Positions 6,194 through 13,908 of a stretch of 21,525 nucleotides of DNA are shown here, in pieces. Numbering within the stretch: the first letter of the stretch is position 1; each line of letters begins with the position of its first letter. The notes under the pieces were generated by a model. It was given only the letters and a program-made list of their open reading frames with translations, was not told the DNA's origin and made no database searches. Origin of the DNA: Dehalococcoidia bacterium. Lineage in GTDB: Bacteria > Chloroflexota > Dehalococcoidia > GIF9 > UBA5629. Made by a program: the position numbers and the translations under genes. The DNA is taken from contig JBAZEK010000010.1 in NCBI GenBank assembly GCA_041653995.1, forward strand, positions 1-21,525, read 5' to 3'.

Positions 6194-6378
6194 AGTAAAC
6201 ACCCGTTGACTCGCAATACCGCGAGCACCACAGCCACTGGTATAGCCTCGGTACAAGTATCCCAGCATGCACCGTCAGCACACCAAAATGTTTCGAAAGT
6301 ATATGCTCTGCTACCCTTAATACGCGCGCGCCCAGCCGGCAAATGTTCTGTTGGGGCACTCTGTGTTGTGCATTTCAT
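6190..6378 (-). CDS. small cysteine-containing protein (62 aa)
   Basis: The ATG at 6378 overlaps the helicase stop as ATGA (6375-6378). The frame also continues far upstream inside the helicase, but that part is a shadow. The product begins MKCTTQSAPTEHLP and has a cysteine cluster WCADGACWDTC around residues 31-41, followed by a hydrophobic stretch (AIPVAVVLAVLRV). The cluster could bind metal, or the tail could be membrane-associated. No family is recognised. The coupled start is the main evidence that it is a gene. Confidence 0.5.
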   Translation of the reverse strand: MKCTTQSAPTEHLPAGRARIKGSRAYTFETFWCADGACWDTCTEAIPVAVVLAVLRVNGCLL

Positions 6379-8108
6379 GGTTCTTTGCTTTCTGTCGGCA
6401 GCACCCCAAACGCCGCTCCGACAGCCCAGTCCGGGCGTGGTAGCATTGTTTGGGCGTGCAGTATTTTTTGGGGTTGACGTTCGATGAGCTCTGCTCGTCG
6501 AGCATAGCTCAGTCCGACGTGGAGCGCCACGAAATTCTCGAGGCACCCCACCACATAGTCAATATGCACCCCAGCTGACGCCCCCTCACGGTGCGTTCGG
6601 CCGATTCTCTGTTCCCAGTCTACGGCTTTTTGTGGGGGCGTACAAAAGAGATTGCGCCTATATCCGACCCCGCCGGGTCCGACGCCAACCTGCAGATTTC
6701 GCGACGTGGTGCAACTGCGACAGCTCGCGATAATTGTAGGGGCTGTCGCTTCGTTGATCGACCGCCCCTCTGCATTACGTCCTTGCGCTCCATAGTACGT
6801 CCACCCCGTGCGTTCGGCGAGCGCGAGCCCAAACGCCCTGTAGCTCGACCACACAATGCCGCCCTGCTGCCCCCACGCCGCAGCCGCCTCGACCGCGTGC
6901 GTGGACAGCCACACCGGGACGGTGTTGCGCGTGAACGACTCGGCTATCGCTTCCCACGCATTCAACGCCCACGGGTCCAGCACCCCAGCGCGACACGCGT
7001 GTTTGACCTGTAGCTCGCTGTCCAGGGTGTCGGACGATTCGAGCACGCGGTGGCAGAATTTAGCCCATTGTTTGTAGGCCTCGAGCCAATCATCCGGCGG
7101 CCATGGGTCGGAGGTATAATAAAATCCGAGTGCTAGTTGTTGTGCCGACTGCCACACCCCGATCGACTTGTCCGCGAGCAGCCAGCCGTCGGGCAGCGTC
7201 CAGAGTGTCCGGAGATCAATCCACTGCTGCTCGAGGTTCTCCGGCGCGTGCCAGTGCAGCGGCTGCACCGTGAGTGGTTGCTCGTCGAATAGGTCTCTGC
7301 TGATAATGACACCGGGCGTTTGCTCTAGGCGATCGGCAAACGCGGCTCGGGCGCTTTGCTGATCAAAGATCGGCTCAGCAAAATGCGGTTGCAAAATGCT
7401 GTAGGACACCGCCCTTGAGACATCCCCCTTGACACCGTCAATCAAAGCAGACCATTCTTCACGCACGGTTGGCTCTAAAGGCACCGGCGCTCCTTGTTTG
7501 AGCGCCCAGGCCAGAATATGCCCGTAGTCAAGCGTACACTCGCGGGCAAGCGTGCCAGTGCCAAACATGTATTTGCAGCGTTGCCCGTGTTCGCTGGCGG
7601 CGTACCGCGCAAATTTTCGCGCGCACGCAGCCGACTCGACGTACCTCAGCGCCTGGCATTCGTCGCAACCGATATAATCCGGTCTGTACAAATCCAGAAA
7701 CGTCGGCCGCTCACAGGCGCACGGCTTGGCGCCGTGCGTTGGGCAGTCTTGCGCTCGAGAGAGTTTGTTGTAGCTGATGATCTCCAGGCGGGAGGGGATG
7801 CGCCAGTGCCGGCGCAGGGAAGCATACTCGACTTTTTTGTCTTTGACATCGCCCGCAGGATTGATCAGCAGTGGACGCTGCGCGCCGGTCACAACAGCGC
7901 CCAGCGCCAAAGGGAGGGTCTTGCCGGCGCCAACACGTGCCGCCAGCAGGCAGCCGCCATGGTCAGCTAATTCAAGCAGTGCTGCGGCTTGAATGGGTCG
8001 CAGTAACTGCGTGCCGGTGGAGCAGCGCAGCCACTCTGTCATTGGTTGTACCAGGTCTGCCGCGTCCGCAAGCGGGGGCCGTTTGGGGAGGGAAAGGATG
8101 CGACTCAC
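6375..8108 (-). CDS. SNF2-like superfamily 2 helicase (577 aa)
   Basis: The GTG start at 8108 overlaps the upstream stop as GTGA (8105-8108). Motifs appear in the expected order: a Q-motif-like LRPIQ at 36-40; Walker A ARVGAGKT at 57-64 with Lys63; motif II CDECQ with Asp149 and Glu150; motif III-like FGTGT at 182-186; and in the C-terminal RecA domain WEQRIGRTHREG, the motif VI arginine finger region. A cysteine-rich insert (CPTHGAKPCAC, 122-132) sits between motifs I and II and could bind zinc. Proteins of this type travel along dsDNA or unwind forks in phage replication modules. The neighbouring nuclease and polymerase fit that. Motif II is DECQ rather than the more common DEAH. Confidence 0.88.
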   Translation of the reverse strand: MSRILSLPKRPPLADAADLVQPMTEWLRCSTGTQLLRPIQAAALLELADHGGCLLAARVGAGKTLPLALGAVVTGAQRPLLINPAGDVKDKKVEYASLRRHWRIPSRLEIISYNKLSRAQDCPTHGAKPCACERPTFLDLYRPDYIGCDECQALRYVESAACARKFARYAASEHGQRCKYMFGTGTLARECTLDYGHILAWALKQGAPVPLEPTVREEWSALIDGVKGDVSRAVSYSILQPHFAEPIFDQQSARAAFADRLEQTPGVIISRDLFDEQPLTVQPLHWHAPENLEQQWIDLRTLWTLPDGWLLADKSIGVWQSAQQLALGFYYTSDPWPPDDWLEAYKQWAKFCHRVLESSDTLDSELQVKHACRAGVLDPWALNAWEAIAESFTRNTVPVWLSTHAVEAAAAWGQQGGIVWSSYRAFGLALAERTGWTYYGAQGRNAEGRSINEATAPTIIASCRSCTTSRNLQVGVGPGGVGYRRNLFCTPPQKAVDWEQRIGRTHREGASAGVHIDYVVGCLENFVALHVGLSYARRAELIERQPQKILHAQTMLPRPDWAVGAAFGVLPTESKEP

Positions 8109-8296
8109 GCGACGCGCGCGCCGGTTTGGGTTGCCGCTGGTCGGGTTCTATCGATGATCACATTTTCGACCGGCTTGCAGCCGAGGTCCTCGAGATAGGC
8201 GTACATGATCGGCACCCAGCTGTTTGTAGTCGGCTCGTTTTGGTCGGGGTATGCGGCTGCGTCGCGTGCTTTTTGATCTAGTCTCAGTACAGGCAT
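8105..8296 (-). CDS. hypothetical small protein, possible nuclease-like fragment (63 aa)
   Basis: The ATG at 8296 follows a GGGG ribosome-binding-like tract, and the stop overlaps the helicase GTG start. The product begins MPVLRLDQKARDAAAYPDQN and contains SWVPIMYAYLEDLGCKP and VENVIIDRT. It is compact, has no membrane segment and no recognised motif. Its 5' leader can fold into two mutually exclusive hairpins (8304-8334), so its translation, and through coupling that of the helicase, might be structure-controlled (inference). Confidence 0.5.
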   Translation of the reverse strand: MPVLRLDQKARDAAAYPDQNEPTTNSWVPIMYAYLEDLGCKPVENVIIDRTRPAATQTGARVA

Positions 8297-8303
8297 GATA
8301 CCC

Positions 8304-8334
8304 CGAAAGCCCCGGCGCTTTCGCGTGCGGGGCT
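8304..8334 (-). promoter_or_regulatory. two mutually exclusive hairpins in the leader of the 63-aa gene
   Basis: A perfect 7-bp inverted repeat CGAAAGC / GCTTTCG (8304-8310 with 8317-8323, 6-nt loop) overlaps a longer GC stem (8308-8318 with 8323-8334, 11 bp with one bulge and a 4-nt loop). Both cannot form together. There is no U-tract on the minus strand, so it is not a typical terminator. The structures end just before the GGGG tract and ATG of the next gene. Confidence 0.4.
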
Positions 8335-8352
8335 GGATTGGGGTGTGTTGTT

Positions 8353-8919
8353 TTACTTGGTCGCGAGCACCTCCAACAGAGCGGCGATCGTCTCAAGGGC
8401 TGCCGCAATGCGTTCTTGCACGTCAGTTGCAGGCGCGGTTGCAGCAACCGCGGCAGGGCGACCACGTCCGCGCTTGGTTTCGATTGCCGGCGCTGCGGGC
8501 GGGGGTTCGCCTGGCACGGGCGGCGCAGTACCGCCGAGCATATCGGGCGGATTGATCGGCGCCGTCTGCCGGCTGAACATTGGCTGCCCGGGGCCGGGTA
8601 TTTGTCCCGCTGCTGGTGCTGGCGCAGCAGGGGCTGCTGGCGCTGCTGGCACTGCCGGTGCTGCCGGTGCTGGCGCAGCAGGGGCTGCTGGCGCCGGCGA
8701 ACTGGCGGCAACGATAGCCGCTTTGGTCTCCGGGCTCAGCAGTGCCCAAACTTTGGGCGTCATGCCCGCTACGCTTGGCATTTGTGGCTCGGCTGGCGCC
8801 GTGGGTGCCGGGGCGTCTGGGGGCGTGGCCGGTGCTGGCGCGGCTGGTGTGTTGCGCTTGGCATCGAGTTCGGCGCGGATGCGCGCTACTCTTTCTTGGG
8901 GCGTTTCTGCTACTACCAT
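8353..8919 (-). CDS. disordered Pro/Ala-rich AT-hook protein (188 aa)
   Basis: I chose ATG 8919 because an AAAGGAG ribosome-binding site lies 8 nt upstream. Residues 5-22 form a charged helix (TPQERVARIRAELDAK). Residues 24-48 and 74-105 are low-complexity Pro/Ala linkers. Between them is a short ordered piece (MTPKVWALLSPETKAAIVAA). Residues 149-155 are KRGRGRP, a textbook AT-hook core that binds the minor groove of AT-rich DNA. The last 20 residues form an amphipathic helix suited to oligomerisation. It probably binds DNA within the replication module, perhaps as a nucleoid-like or scaffold factor; the exact role is unknown. Confidence 0.65.
   Translation of the reverse strand: MVVAETPQERVARIRAELDAKRNTPAAPAPATPPDAPAPTAPAEPQMPSVAGMTPKVWALLSPETKAAIVAASSPAPAAPAAPAPAAPAVPAAPAAPAAPAPAAGQIPGPGQPMFSRQTAPINPPDMLGGTAPPVPGEPPPAAPAIETKRGRGRPAAVAATAPATDVQERIAAALETIAALLEVLATK
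8615..8694 (-). repeat. 29-bp in-frame direct repeat in the Pro/Ala linker
   Basis: The same 29-nt sequence occurs at 8615-8643 and 8666-8694, offset by 51 nt, which is exactly 17 codons. It encodes part of the Ala/Pro linker of the AT-hook protein and indicates recent in-frame duplication within that linker. Confidence 0.8.
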
Positions 8920-8936
8920 TTTTCGGGCTCCTTTTG

Positions 8937-9641
8937 TTAGCGGCCACATTGGGCCATATATTCGCACGGTTTGCCGTACGCAAAACAGTTTTTGGCGTTG
9001 CACGGCATGCAATTAACCAACGCTACCATGTCGTCTGGATGCGCGCCAGCACAAAGTTTATGATACTCGTGCATTTGCTGCACGAGCGGAAGATGCAGGC
9101 GACGGAAATTGCTCTCGGCGGCGGCAATGTCCACGCGCGAATTGACTGCCCACGGCTTGCGGCCGCCAGACTTGGGATAGTAAATCCAGCACAAATTGGT
9201 CTCGGGAAACTGTGGTGGCGCAATCGCATTCAGCAGCACCTGGCAATCGTCCAGCATGCTCTCGGGCGTGAGGACGAACGGGAACGACCCGGGGCCGATG
9301 AATTTGTGGTCGCCTTTGGTGCGCGACTGTGAGTGAATAAAATCCGTTACTACAGTCCACTGCAGATCTGCCCAAGCGAACTGCACCCGGTGCTCGACCA
9401 GGCAGGTTTTAGGCTTGGGCAACAGGTGCATACCCTCGACAAACCAACGCCCGTGCTTGGTTTGCACGCTCGGTTGCGTGCCGTGTTTCAGGTAATTTTC
9501 AGCCACGGAATGTGCGGCCTTGCCATCTCGGAGCGGCTGGGTTTCTTCGCGCGGTAATCTCGCCAGTTTATGAAATGCCCAGTAACGCAGGCACCGTGCA
9601 GCGTCTTTGATCCGGCTCGGAGAGACGACAAGCTCTGTCAC
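8937..9641 (-). CDS. PD-(D/E)XK nuclease with Fe-S-type cysteine cluster, Cas4/RecB-like (234 aa)
   Basis: The GTG at 9641 has a GGGGGTG tract 5 nt upstream and overlaps a tiny upstream frame as GTGA. The N-terminus SPSRIKDAARCLRYWAFHKL with Cys17, then RDGKAAHSVAENYL with His44, matches the start of Cas4/AddB-like nucleases. The catalytic core shows Glu83 (VEHRV), Asp100 (VVTDFIH) and Asp111-x-Lys113 (GDHKF). The C-terminus carries Cys211, 214, 219, 226 and 232. Cys17 plus three of the last group would form the [4Fe-4S] site typical of this class. It is likely a 5' or 3' exonuclease that resects DNA for recombination or degrades host DNA. Phage homologues are common in replication modules, so a CRISPR role should not be assumed. 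Confidence 0.8.
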   Translation of the reverse strand: MTELVVSPSRIKDAARCLRYWAFHKLARLPREETQPLRDGKAAHSVAENYLKHGTQPSVQTKHGRWFVEGMHLLPKPKTCLVEHRVQFAWADLQWTVVTDFIHSQSRTKGDHKFIGPGSFPFVLTPESMLDDCQVLLNAIAPPQFPETNLCWIYYPKSGGRKPWAVNSRVDIAAAESNFRRLHLPLVQQMHEYHKLCAGAHPDDMVALVNCMPCNAKNCFAYGKPCEYMAQCGR

Positions 9642-9706
9642 GGAGCACCCCCACAATTGCGAGCCGCGCCGCAGCCAAACAGGGCGGCAACGATCGTTGT
9701 GTGCAC
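9638..9706 (-). CDS. possible 22-aa coupled microprotein
   Basis: A GTG at 9706-9704 lies in the stop codon of the 54-aa gene, and the frame ends with TGA overlapping the nuclease GTG start (9638-9641). The encoded peptide MHTTIVAALFGCGAARNCGG is hydrophobic and has two cysteines. It precisely bridges the only gap in this gene chain. It could be a true microprotein or only a coupling leader that delivers ribosomes to the nuclease start. No homology can be claimed. Confidence 0.3.
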   Translation of the reverse strand: MHTTIVAALFGCGAARNCGGAP

Positions 9707-9870
9707 TAAATCGCCCTGTCCGTTAGTAAAGACCGGCGTCCTATAGCAGACGTTGTGCCGGGGCGCTGTGAGTACCGGCGCCACTGCGGCGAATTCCACG
9801 ACACTTGCACCTGGCGTGCATACACGTGCCCGGTGCCAGCTTGTTCGGTCACGAGGATTTCAGTTTGCAT
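9706..9870 (-). CDS. hypothetical small basic protein (54 aa)
   Basis: I chose ATG 9870, which has a GGGGGTG ribosome-binding site 5 nt upstream and overlaps the preceding gene by 11 nt. The product begins MQTEILVTEQAGTGHVYARQ and then VQVSWNSPQWRRYSQRP, with two or three beta strands and a basic C-terminus. It has no cysteine and no membrane segment. No family is recognised. Confidence 0.5.
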   Translation of the reverse strand: MQTEILVTEQAGTGHVYARQVQVSWNSPQWRRYSQRPGTTSAIGRRSLLTDRAI

Positions 9871-10078
9871 GTTGCACCCCCAGCATATACGCTGTGCACA
9901 GCGCGTCAAACACAGACATCTCGTGTTCTTGCACAGTCCTCGATATCTCTCGCAAATTAGATTCTAGCTTACTTATCGGATCGTCTTCCGAGCGCGGAGC
10001 CCGCATTTCGCAGGTGTATCCAGCATCGAGTAGCGTCTTAATTATAGCTATCTTCGTGTCGCTTGTTTCAATTGCCAT
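9860..10078 (-). CDS. hypothetical small helical protein (72 aa)
   Basis: I chose ATG 10078, which overlaps the primase-helicase stop by 11 nt; a longer frame exists but lies inside that gene. The product has an N-terminal helix (DTKIAIIKTLLDAGYTC), a charged middle (RSEDDPISKLESNLREI) and a C-terminal helix (MSVFDALCTAYMLGVQ). It looks like a small all-helical regulator or accessory factor. No family is recognised. Confidence 0.55.
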   Translation of the reverse strand: MAIETSDTKIAIIKTLLDAGYTCEMRAPRSEDDPISKLESNLREISRTVQEHEMSVFDALCTAYMLGVQHAN

Positions 10079-12443
10079 GATGTACCAACCAATTTCCAAC
10101 GCGTGCGGACGTGCCAAATCCGCTTTCGAGCGCCCACGCTTCCAGTTTTGACGGCGAGAGCACGAAATAGATCAACCCGTCACTGCTTTCGAGCCTTTCC
10201 CCCAAGCCTTCCAATGCTTGAATCACTGCGCTCGTCGGCGGCACGCGTCCCTTGCCTAGAATCAATTCCCACATCCGAAGCACCCAATCGAGATGCACGA
10301 TCATTTCACGACCGGATATAAAGCACCCGTCGCCTAGCGGTTCCGTGTTGCTCAGTGCACGCACGCACAGCTCACACACCTTCGATCTTACTCCGCCGCG
10401 CACAGCGAGCGTGTCTGCCAAATCACCGCCGCCGGATGATTCAACGCCAAAGCGTCCAGCCCATACACTCCCGTGCTGCTCTGCGAGCCACAAAGCGTGC
10501 GCGGGTAACGCATCACCTTCGATCCACGGCTCGACACCTTCACGTCCGCCAATAGCCTCTAGATATTCCGCGGCCATCGGCAAGCACTTGATGTGTGTGA
10601 ATCGCTCGGCAATTGCGTCTAAATCATGGTCGGTTAGATCGGCGTGTAGCGAAAACACGTTTTCATTGTTTGCTGAAATCTGCAGCCGTGCAGCGCCGTC
10701 AAGCGGCACCTGCCGGCGGAATTTTTCGTTGATCAGTCTAGACGTGGACTGCACGAATTCTCTCAATTCGCCGGTGCGTTCGACACCGCGGCTGTCTTTG
10801 GGGATGTCGGCTTCGTCCGCATGACAGAAGGGGCAGCGTTCCAAAGTCGAATTAAAACCGCCCATGGCCTCAGACAATTTGCTTGGTCCGCTCGTAACCC
10901 ACAGGCGTGCGAGCCCATTTGCTAGCAGGCTTTTGCCGACCGACTTGCGCCCAGTCAGCACTAGCCCTGTGAGCGGCCGCGAAAGATCTGGCACGTGGGC
11001 AATCCATTTGATTAAATCCAAATACCGTACGCCAGCCAACGCAACGAGCCATTCGTCGATTTCAGCCGAGTACCGAGCCACGAGCGGACGCTTCGGGCAC
11101 GAGGGTAATGTGATTTTGCGCGCAGGCAGGTCGAAGATAGGCTTGCTCGTAACCAAAGAACGCCGCACCTCAGCCAGCGGCAGGCTATGCGCCTCGAGCA
11201 GCTCCGGCGCTGTTTTCAGCCGGCGCCCAGCCTTGTCGACGCAATACAATTCCACCGGCGCGGGGGCAAGCGCAACACGACACGTATTGAGCAGTGCTTC
11301 GCGTCCCGCCGTGTATAGTTTTCCGAGTGGTCCAAGAATATAGTAATCTGTTTCGTGCTGCAATATCCACGCTTTGTCCAGCTGTGTTGCCGACAGCCCA
11401 GTCATTTCTCGAATGTTCGCTAACTCGTCGGCTGTGTACTGCGTGTCGCGGTTGCTGCCAAACGCTTGTTTTATAGCGCTTTTGCGATCGAACGGCATAC
11501 TCGCATCGCTATCAGCAAGGTGTGCAACCCGAGCGCGTTCGAGTTTTTCTCTTACGTCGTGCTCCGTTAGGCAGTCCTGCGGGTAGTCTGCCGCAGCACG
11601 TTCAATACTGTGCCGCAGCAATTCCCAGACGGCATCTGCGGACACGTCTGGATATGCACGTACAATACCGCAAACGAAATCCCAGAGTACCGTGTCCCGC
11701 TCGCCGGGTTGTGCGATCGGCATGCCCAGCAGAGCAGACGCGCCACGATTTCCCAGGTCGATGAGGTTTGACTTGGTGCTGCCGCGCCAGCGCTTGAACA
11801 ACAGCGTCCAAGTTTCGTGCTGGATGATTCGCACCGCGGCCGGCGCGGGTGCCGGCGAGGGTGCCGGCACGGACACCAAATGCACGGGCATTCCGCAGCC
11901 TGGCAAATAGAAAATACTCGCTAAATCAGCGCGCTCCGGGTGTACCGACGGCACAAAGAACCCGCGACTTAAACCGTCTGCGTCACGATCAGCGTGCTCC
12001 GCGAAATGTGCCCAGACATACTCGAGCAAGCTGTTGAATTGGCTCGGCGCAATCACTTGCGCGAGTGGCACAATCACTCGCCAACGCTCGTGCTCGGGCG
12101 GGCAATGTTTCCAGGTTGTGGAACACAGGCACGCAATGCCCTCATTTTGCAGGGCGAGCACGCACTGCATTACCTGATCGAGAGTCTTGTCGTCAAAGTC
12201 TAATTGCACGCCGCCAATCGAAACGACGTCGCTGTTACAACGTTTGCCGCCAGGGCACAGCTCATACAACGATATCAGCGGGGCGTTCTCCTTAATGATA
12301 TCTTGCCGGTGCCCGGCTGCTAGCCGCTGCTCGACAAAAGCACCCCACGTTGTTTGCTCTGCTGTCCACTGTGTGGGCACATACAGATTGTGGTGATGCG
12401 TGACTGTCAGGCGCAGTTGCGCTGCTGTGTCTTGTTCAATCAT
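10068..12443 (-). CDS. primase-helicase fusion: AEP-like primase plus SF3-like helicase (791 aa)
   Basis: The ATG at 12443 has GGAG 7 nt upstream. The N-terminal 190 residues look like an archaeo-eukaryotic-type phage primase: GVQLDFDD with Asp82 and Asp84 as metal ligands, CSTTWKHC at 107-114 and RWRVIVPL at 120-127. A proline-rich linker (191-203) leads to a helical middle region. The C-terminal ATPase has Walker A GRKSVGKS at 498-505, a Walker B-like HADEADIP at 541-548 and a sensor-1 ISANNENVF at 589-597, as in SF3/DUF5906-type phage helicases. The protein should lay primers and unwind DNA ahead of the family A polymerase. It is the first gene of the replication block after the tail genes. 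Confidence 0.88.
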   Translation of the reverse strand: MIEQDTAAQLRLTVTHHHNLYVPTQWTAEQTTWGAFVEQRLAAGHRQDIIKENAPLISLYELCPGGKRCNSDVVSIGGVQLDFDDKTLDQVMQCVLALQNEGIACLCSTTWKHCPPEHERWRVIVPLAQVIAPSQFNSLLEYVWAHFAEHADRDADGLSRGFFVPSVHPERADLASIFYLPGCGMPVHLVSVPAPSPAPAPAAVRIIQHETWTLLFKRWRGSTKSNLIDLGNRGASALLGMPIAQPGERDTVLWDFVCGIVRAYPDVSADAVWELLRHSIERAAADYPQDCLTEHDVREKLERARVAHLADSDASMPFDRKSAIKQAFGSNRDTQYTADELANIREMTGLSATQLDKAWILQHETDYYILGPLGKLYTAGREALLNTCRVALAPAPVELYCVDKAGRRLKTAPELLEAHSLPLAEVRRSLVTSKPIFDLPARKITLPSCPKRPLVARYSAEIDEWLVALAGVRYLDLIKWIAHVPDLSRPLTGLVLTGRKSVGKSLLANGLARLWVTSGPSKLSEAMGGFNSTLERCPFCHADEADIPKDSRGVERTGELREFVQSTSRLINEKFRRQVPLDGAARLQISANNENVFSLHADLTDHDLDAIAERFTHIKCLPMAAEYLEAIGGREGVEPWIEGDALPAHALWLAEQHGSVWAGRFGVESSGGGDLADTLAVRGGVRSKVCELCVRALSNTEPLGDGCFISGREMIVHLDWVLRMWELILGKGRVPPTSAVIQALEGLGERLESSDGLIYFVLSPSKLEAWALESGFGTSARVGNWLVHHGN

Positions 12444-12488
12444 TCAGACTCCGCACGATAGCACACGCGGCGAAGCGCGCCAGCAGTA

Positions 12489-13343
12489 TTAACACCAGGT
12501 CGTAATAATCGCGACGCCTGGAGCACCTGCTCCACCTGTGCTATTGCCGTCGCCACCGTTCTCGCCATTACTCGCTGCAACTTCCCAGCCGTAGCCGCCG
12601 CCACCACCGCCACCACCACCACCGCCCGCACCCCCGCCACCTGTGCCGCCACCACCACCACCGCCAGCACCGTATCCAATACCACCCTTGCCACCACCAC
12701 CATGCGGCGCTGACGGAAAATCGCCGGCAATCCCGCCAACCGCGGCGGCTGAGCAGTATCCGATTCCTCCAGGCGTACCAACATAGCCTACCGTGACAGC
12801 AGCAGTTCCGCCGGCTCCACCGTTTTTGCCGCCCTCGCCTGTATTTGTGCCGCCAGCACCCCCAGCGCCTGTGCTCGCGCTGCCTGCAGCAGTACCCACA
12901 TAGTCTGTTGCTATTAAAAACGTGGCGCCAGAGACAGATGTATTTTCTCCGTAGTACGTAGCTGGAACAGTTACGGTCAACGTGTCTGGTACATCTGCGG
13001 CAGGCAGTCTGCGTTGCACGATGCCGCCATTCGACCCGCCACCACCACCGCCGCTGGAGGTACTGCTAGCACCCGGTCTGCCTGGGCTCACAAGAGTAAA
13101 ATCAATGTATTTAGCGTTGACGGGTTTTATCCACGTGCCACTCGTGAGATACTGATGCACGACAGGCACTGCGTTGATCCGTTTTGTTAGCTCATTCAGC
13201 AGCCAATTTTCCTCCTGAGCACTGCAATTAGCTGTCTCTGGACGGTGCCCGGGGCCAGCCAAAGGCGCAGCAACAGCTATTTTTGTAGGAGATGCTCCGC
13301 CGTCGTAATTGGTGTCGGAAGCCCATTCGATTAAATCAACCAT
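12489..13343 (-). CDS. glycine-rich tail fibre / receptor-binding protein (284 aa)
   Basis: The ATG at 13343 follows GAGGAG and overlaps the upstream gene by 8 nt. The N-terminal 90 residues (DLIEWASDTNYDGG, then ENWLLNELTKRIN) probably attach to the baseplate. A GTWIKPVNAKYIDFTLVSPG segment starts the well-known glycine-rich fibre fold. From about residue 150 to the end there are long Gly runs with GGAGG and GGGG motifs, ending GAPGVAIITTWC. Such regions form polyglycine-II sandwiches or Gly-rich beta structures that bind receptors. It is the last tail gene and probably sets host range. The terminal Cys is unusual. Confidence 0.8.
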   Translation of the reverse strand: MVDLIEWASDTNYDGGASPTKIAVAAPLAGPGHRPETANCSAQEENWLLNELTKRINAVPVVHQYLTSGTWIKPVNAKYIDFTLVSPGRPGASSTSSGGGGGGSNGGIVQRRLPAADVPDTLTVTVPATYYGENTSVSGATFLIATDYVGTAAGSASTGAGGAGGTNTGEGGKNGGAGGTAAVTVGYVGTPGGIGYCSAAAVGGIAGDFPSAPHGGGGKGGIGYGAGGGGGGGTGGGGAGGGGGGGGGGGYGWEVAASNGENGGDGNSTGGAGAPGVAIITTWC

Positions 13344-13908
13344 GATAATTGCTCCTCGGAACTAAGCCCCGTCGTCTTGTGTTGTCCGGTGTCGTATCGC
13401 CGTAATTAGGCCGCGCGCAGCCGCCTGTCCCGGCGTTCGTCAACCAGCAGACGTGCACCCCACCGCGACAGGCATCGTCCAGCAGTCCGACGGCTGCGTC
13501 GATATCATCTGGATTAGGCAGCGTCAGCTGCAACACCCGTACTTCCTCGAGACTATCGAGCACCCGCACGGTGCCGCTCGTCAGCAGCGCTATCACAGTA
13601 GCGATTGCGTCCGGGGTGCCGTCGCTTTTGTTGACAGTAATACGCCCTTTGACTAACGTCCTTAATGTGTCCGTGCTCGCGGGGCGTCTCGGCTCGTCAA
13701 CGATTTTTGCCAGACCCTCCAGCGCAAATCTCCCGCAGGTGTCCACATCAAGGCCCGTTGCTACAGACCAAATCGCATCCTCTAGCGTCTGGATTTCCTG
13801 CAGATAGCCCAGCAGCAGTGCGGCAATGCGCGGCTTGCCCCAAAATGGCGGCACCAATTTGAGCAATCCAGCACCCATGTGCGTCGTGTTTTGTTGCAGC
13901 TGCGTCAT
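13336..13908 (-). CDS. baseplate wedge protein, tail protein I / DUF2313-DUF2612-like (190 aa)
   Basis: The ATG at 13908 overlaps the baseplate J stop as ATGA (13905-13908). The sequence is typical of the small wedge protein that follows J: an N-terminal helix (KLVPPFWGKPRIAALLLGYL), TLEDAIWSVATGLDVDT, then ALEGLAKIVDEPRR, LVKGRITVNKSDGT and a C-terminal strand region ending GVHVCWLTNAG. In small myophages this protein pairs with J to form the wedge and connects to the fibres encoded next. The exact family (DUF2313 or DUF2612) is uncertain from sequence alone. Confidence 0.75.
   Translation of the reverse strand: MTQLQQNTTHMGAGLLKLVPPFWGKPRIAALLLGYLQEIQTLEDAIWSVATGLDVDTCGRFALEGLAKIVDEPRRPASTDTLRTLVKGRITVNKSDGTPDAIATVIALLTSGTVRVLDSLEEVRVLQLTLPNPDDIDAAVGLLDDACRGGVHVCWLTNAGTGGCARPNYGDTTPDNTRRRGLVPRSNYHG

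Noticed and set aside
6114..6359. 81-aa ORF after the helicase
   Set aside because: It has a GTG start with no overlap signal. The 62-aa frame with the ATGA junction and the 123-aa frame explain the same DNA better.
12444..12488. Terminator or promoter between tail and replication genes
   Set aside because: There is a short GGCG-CGCC hairpin and a weak extended -10-like TGCTATCGT, but no U-tract and no -35 box at the right distance.
12440..12784. 114-aa Val/Ala-rich ORF overlapping the fibre gene end
   Set aside because: It is a shadow of the glycine-codon-rich region in another frame.
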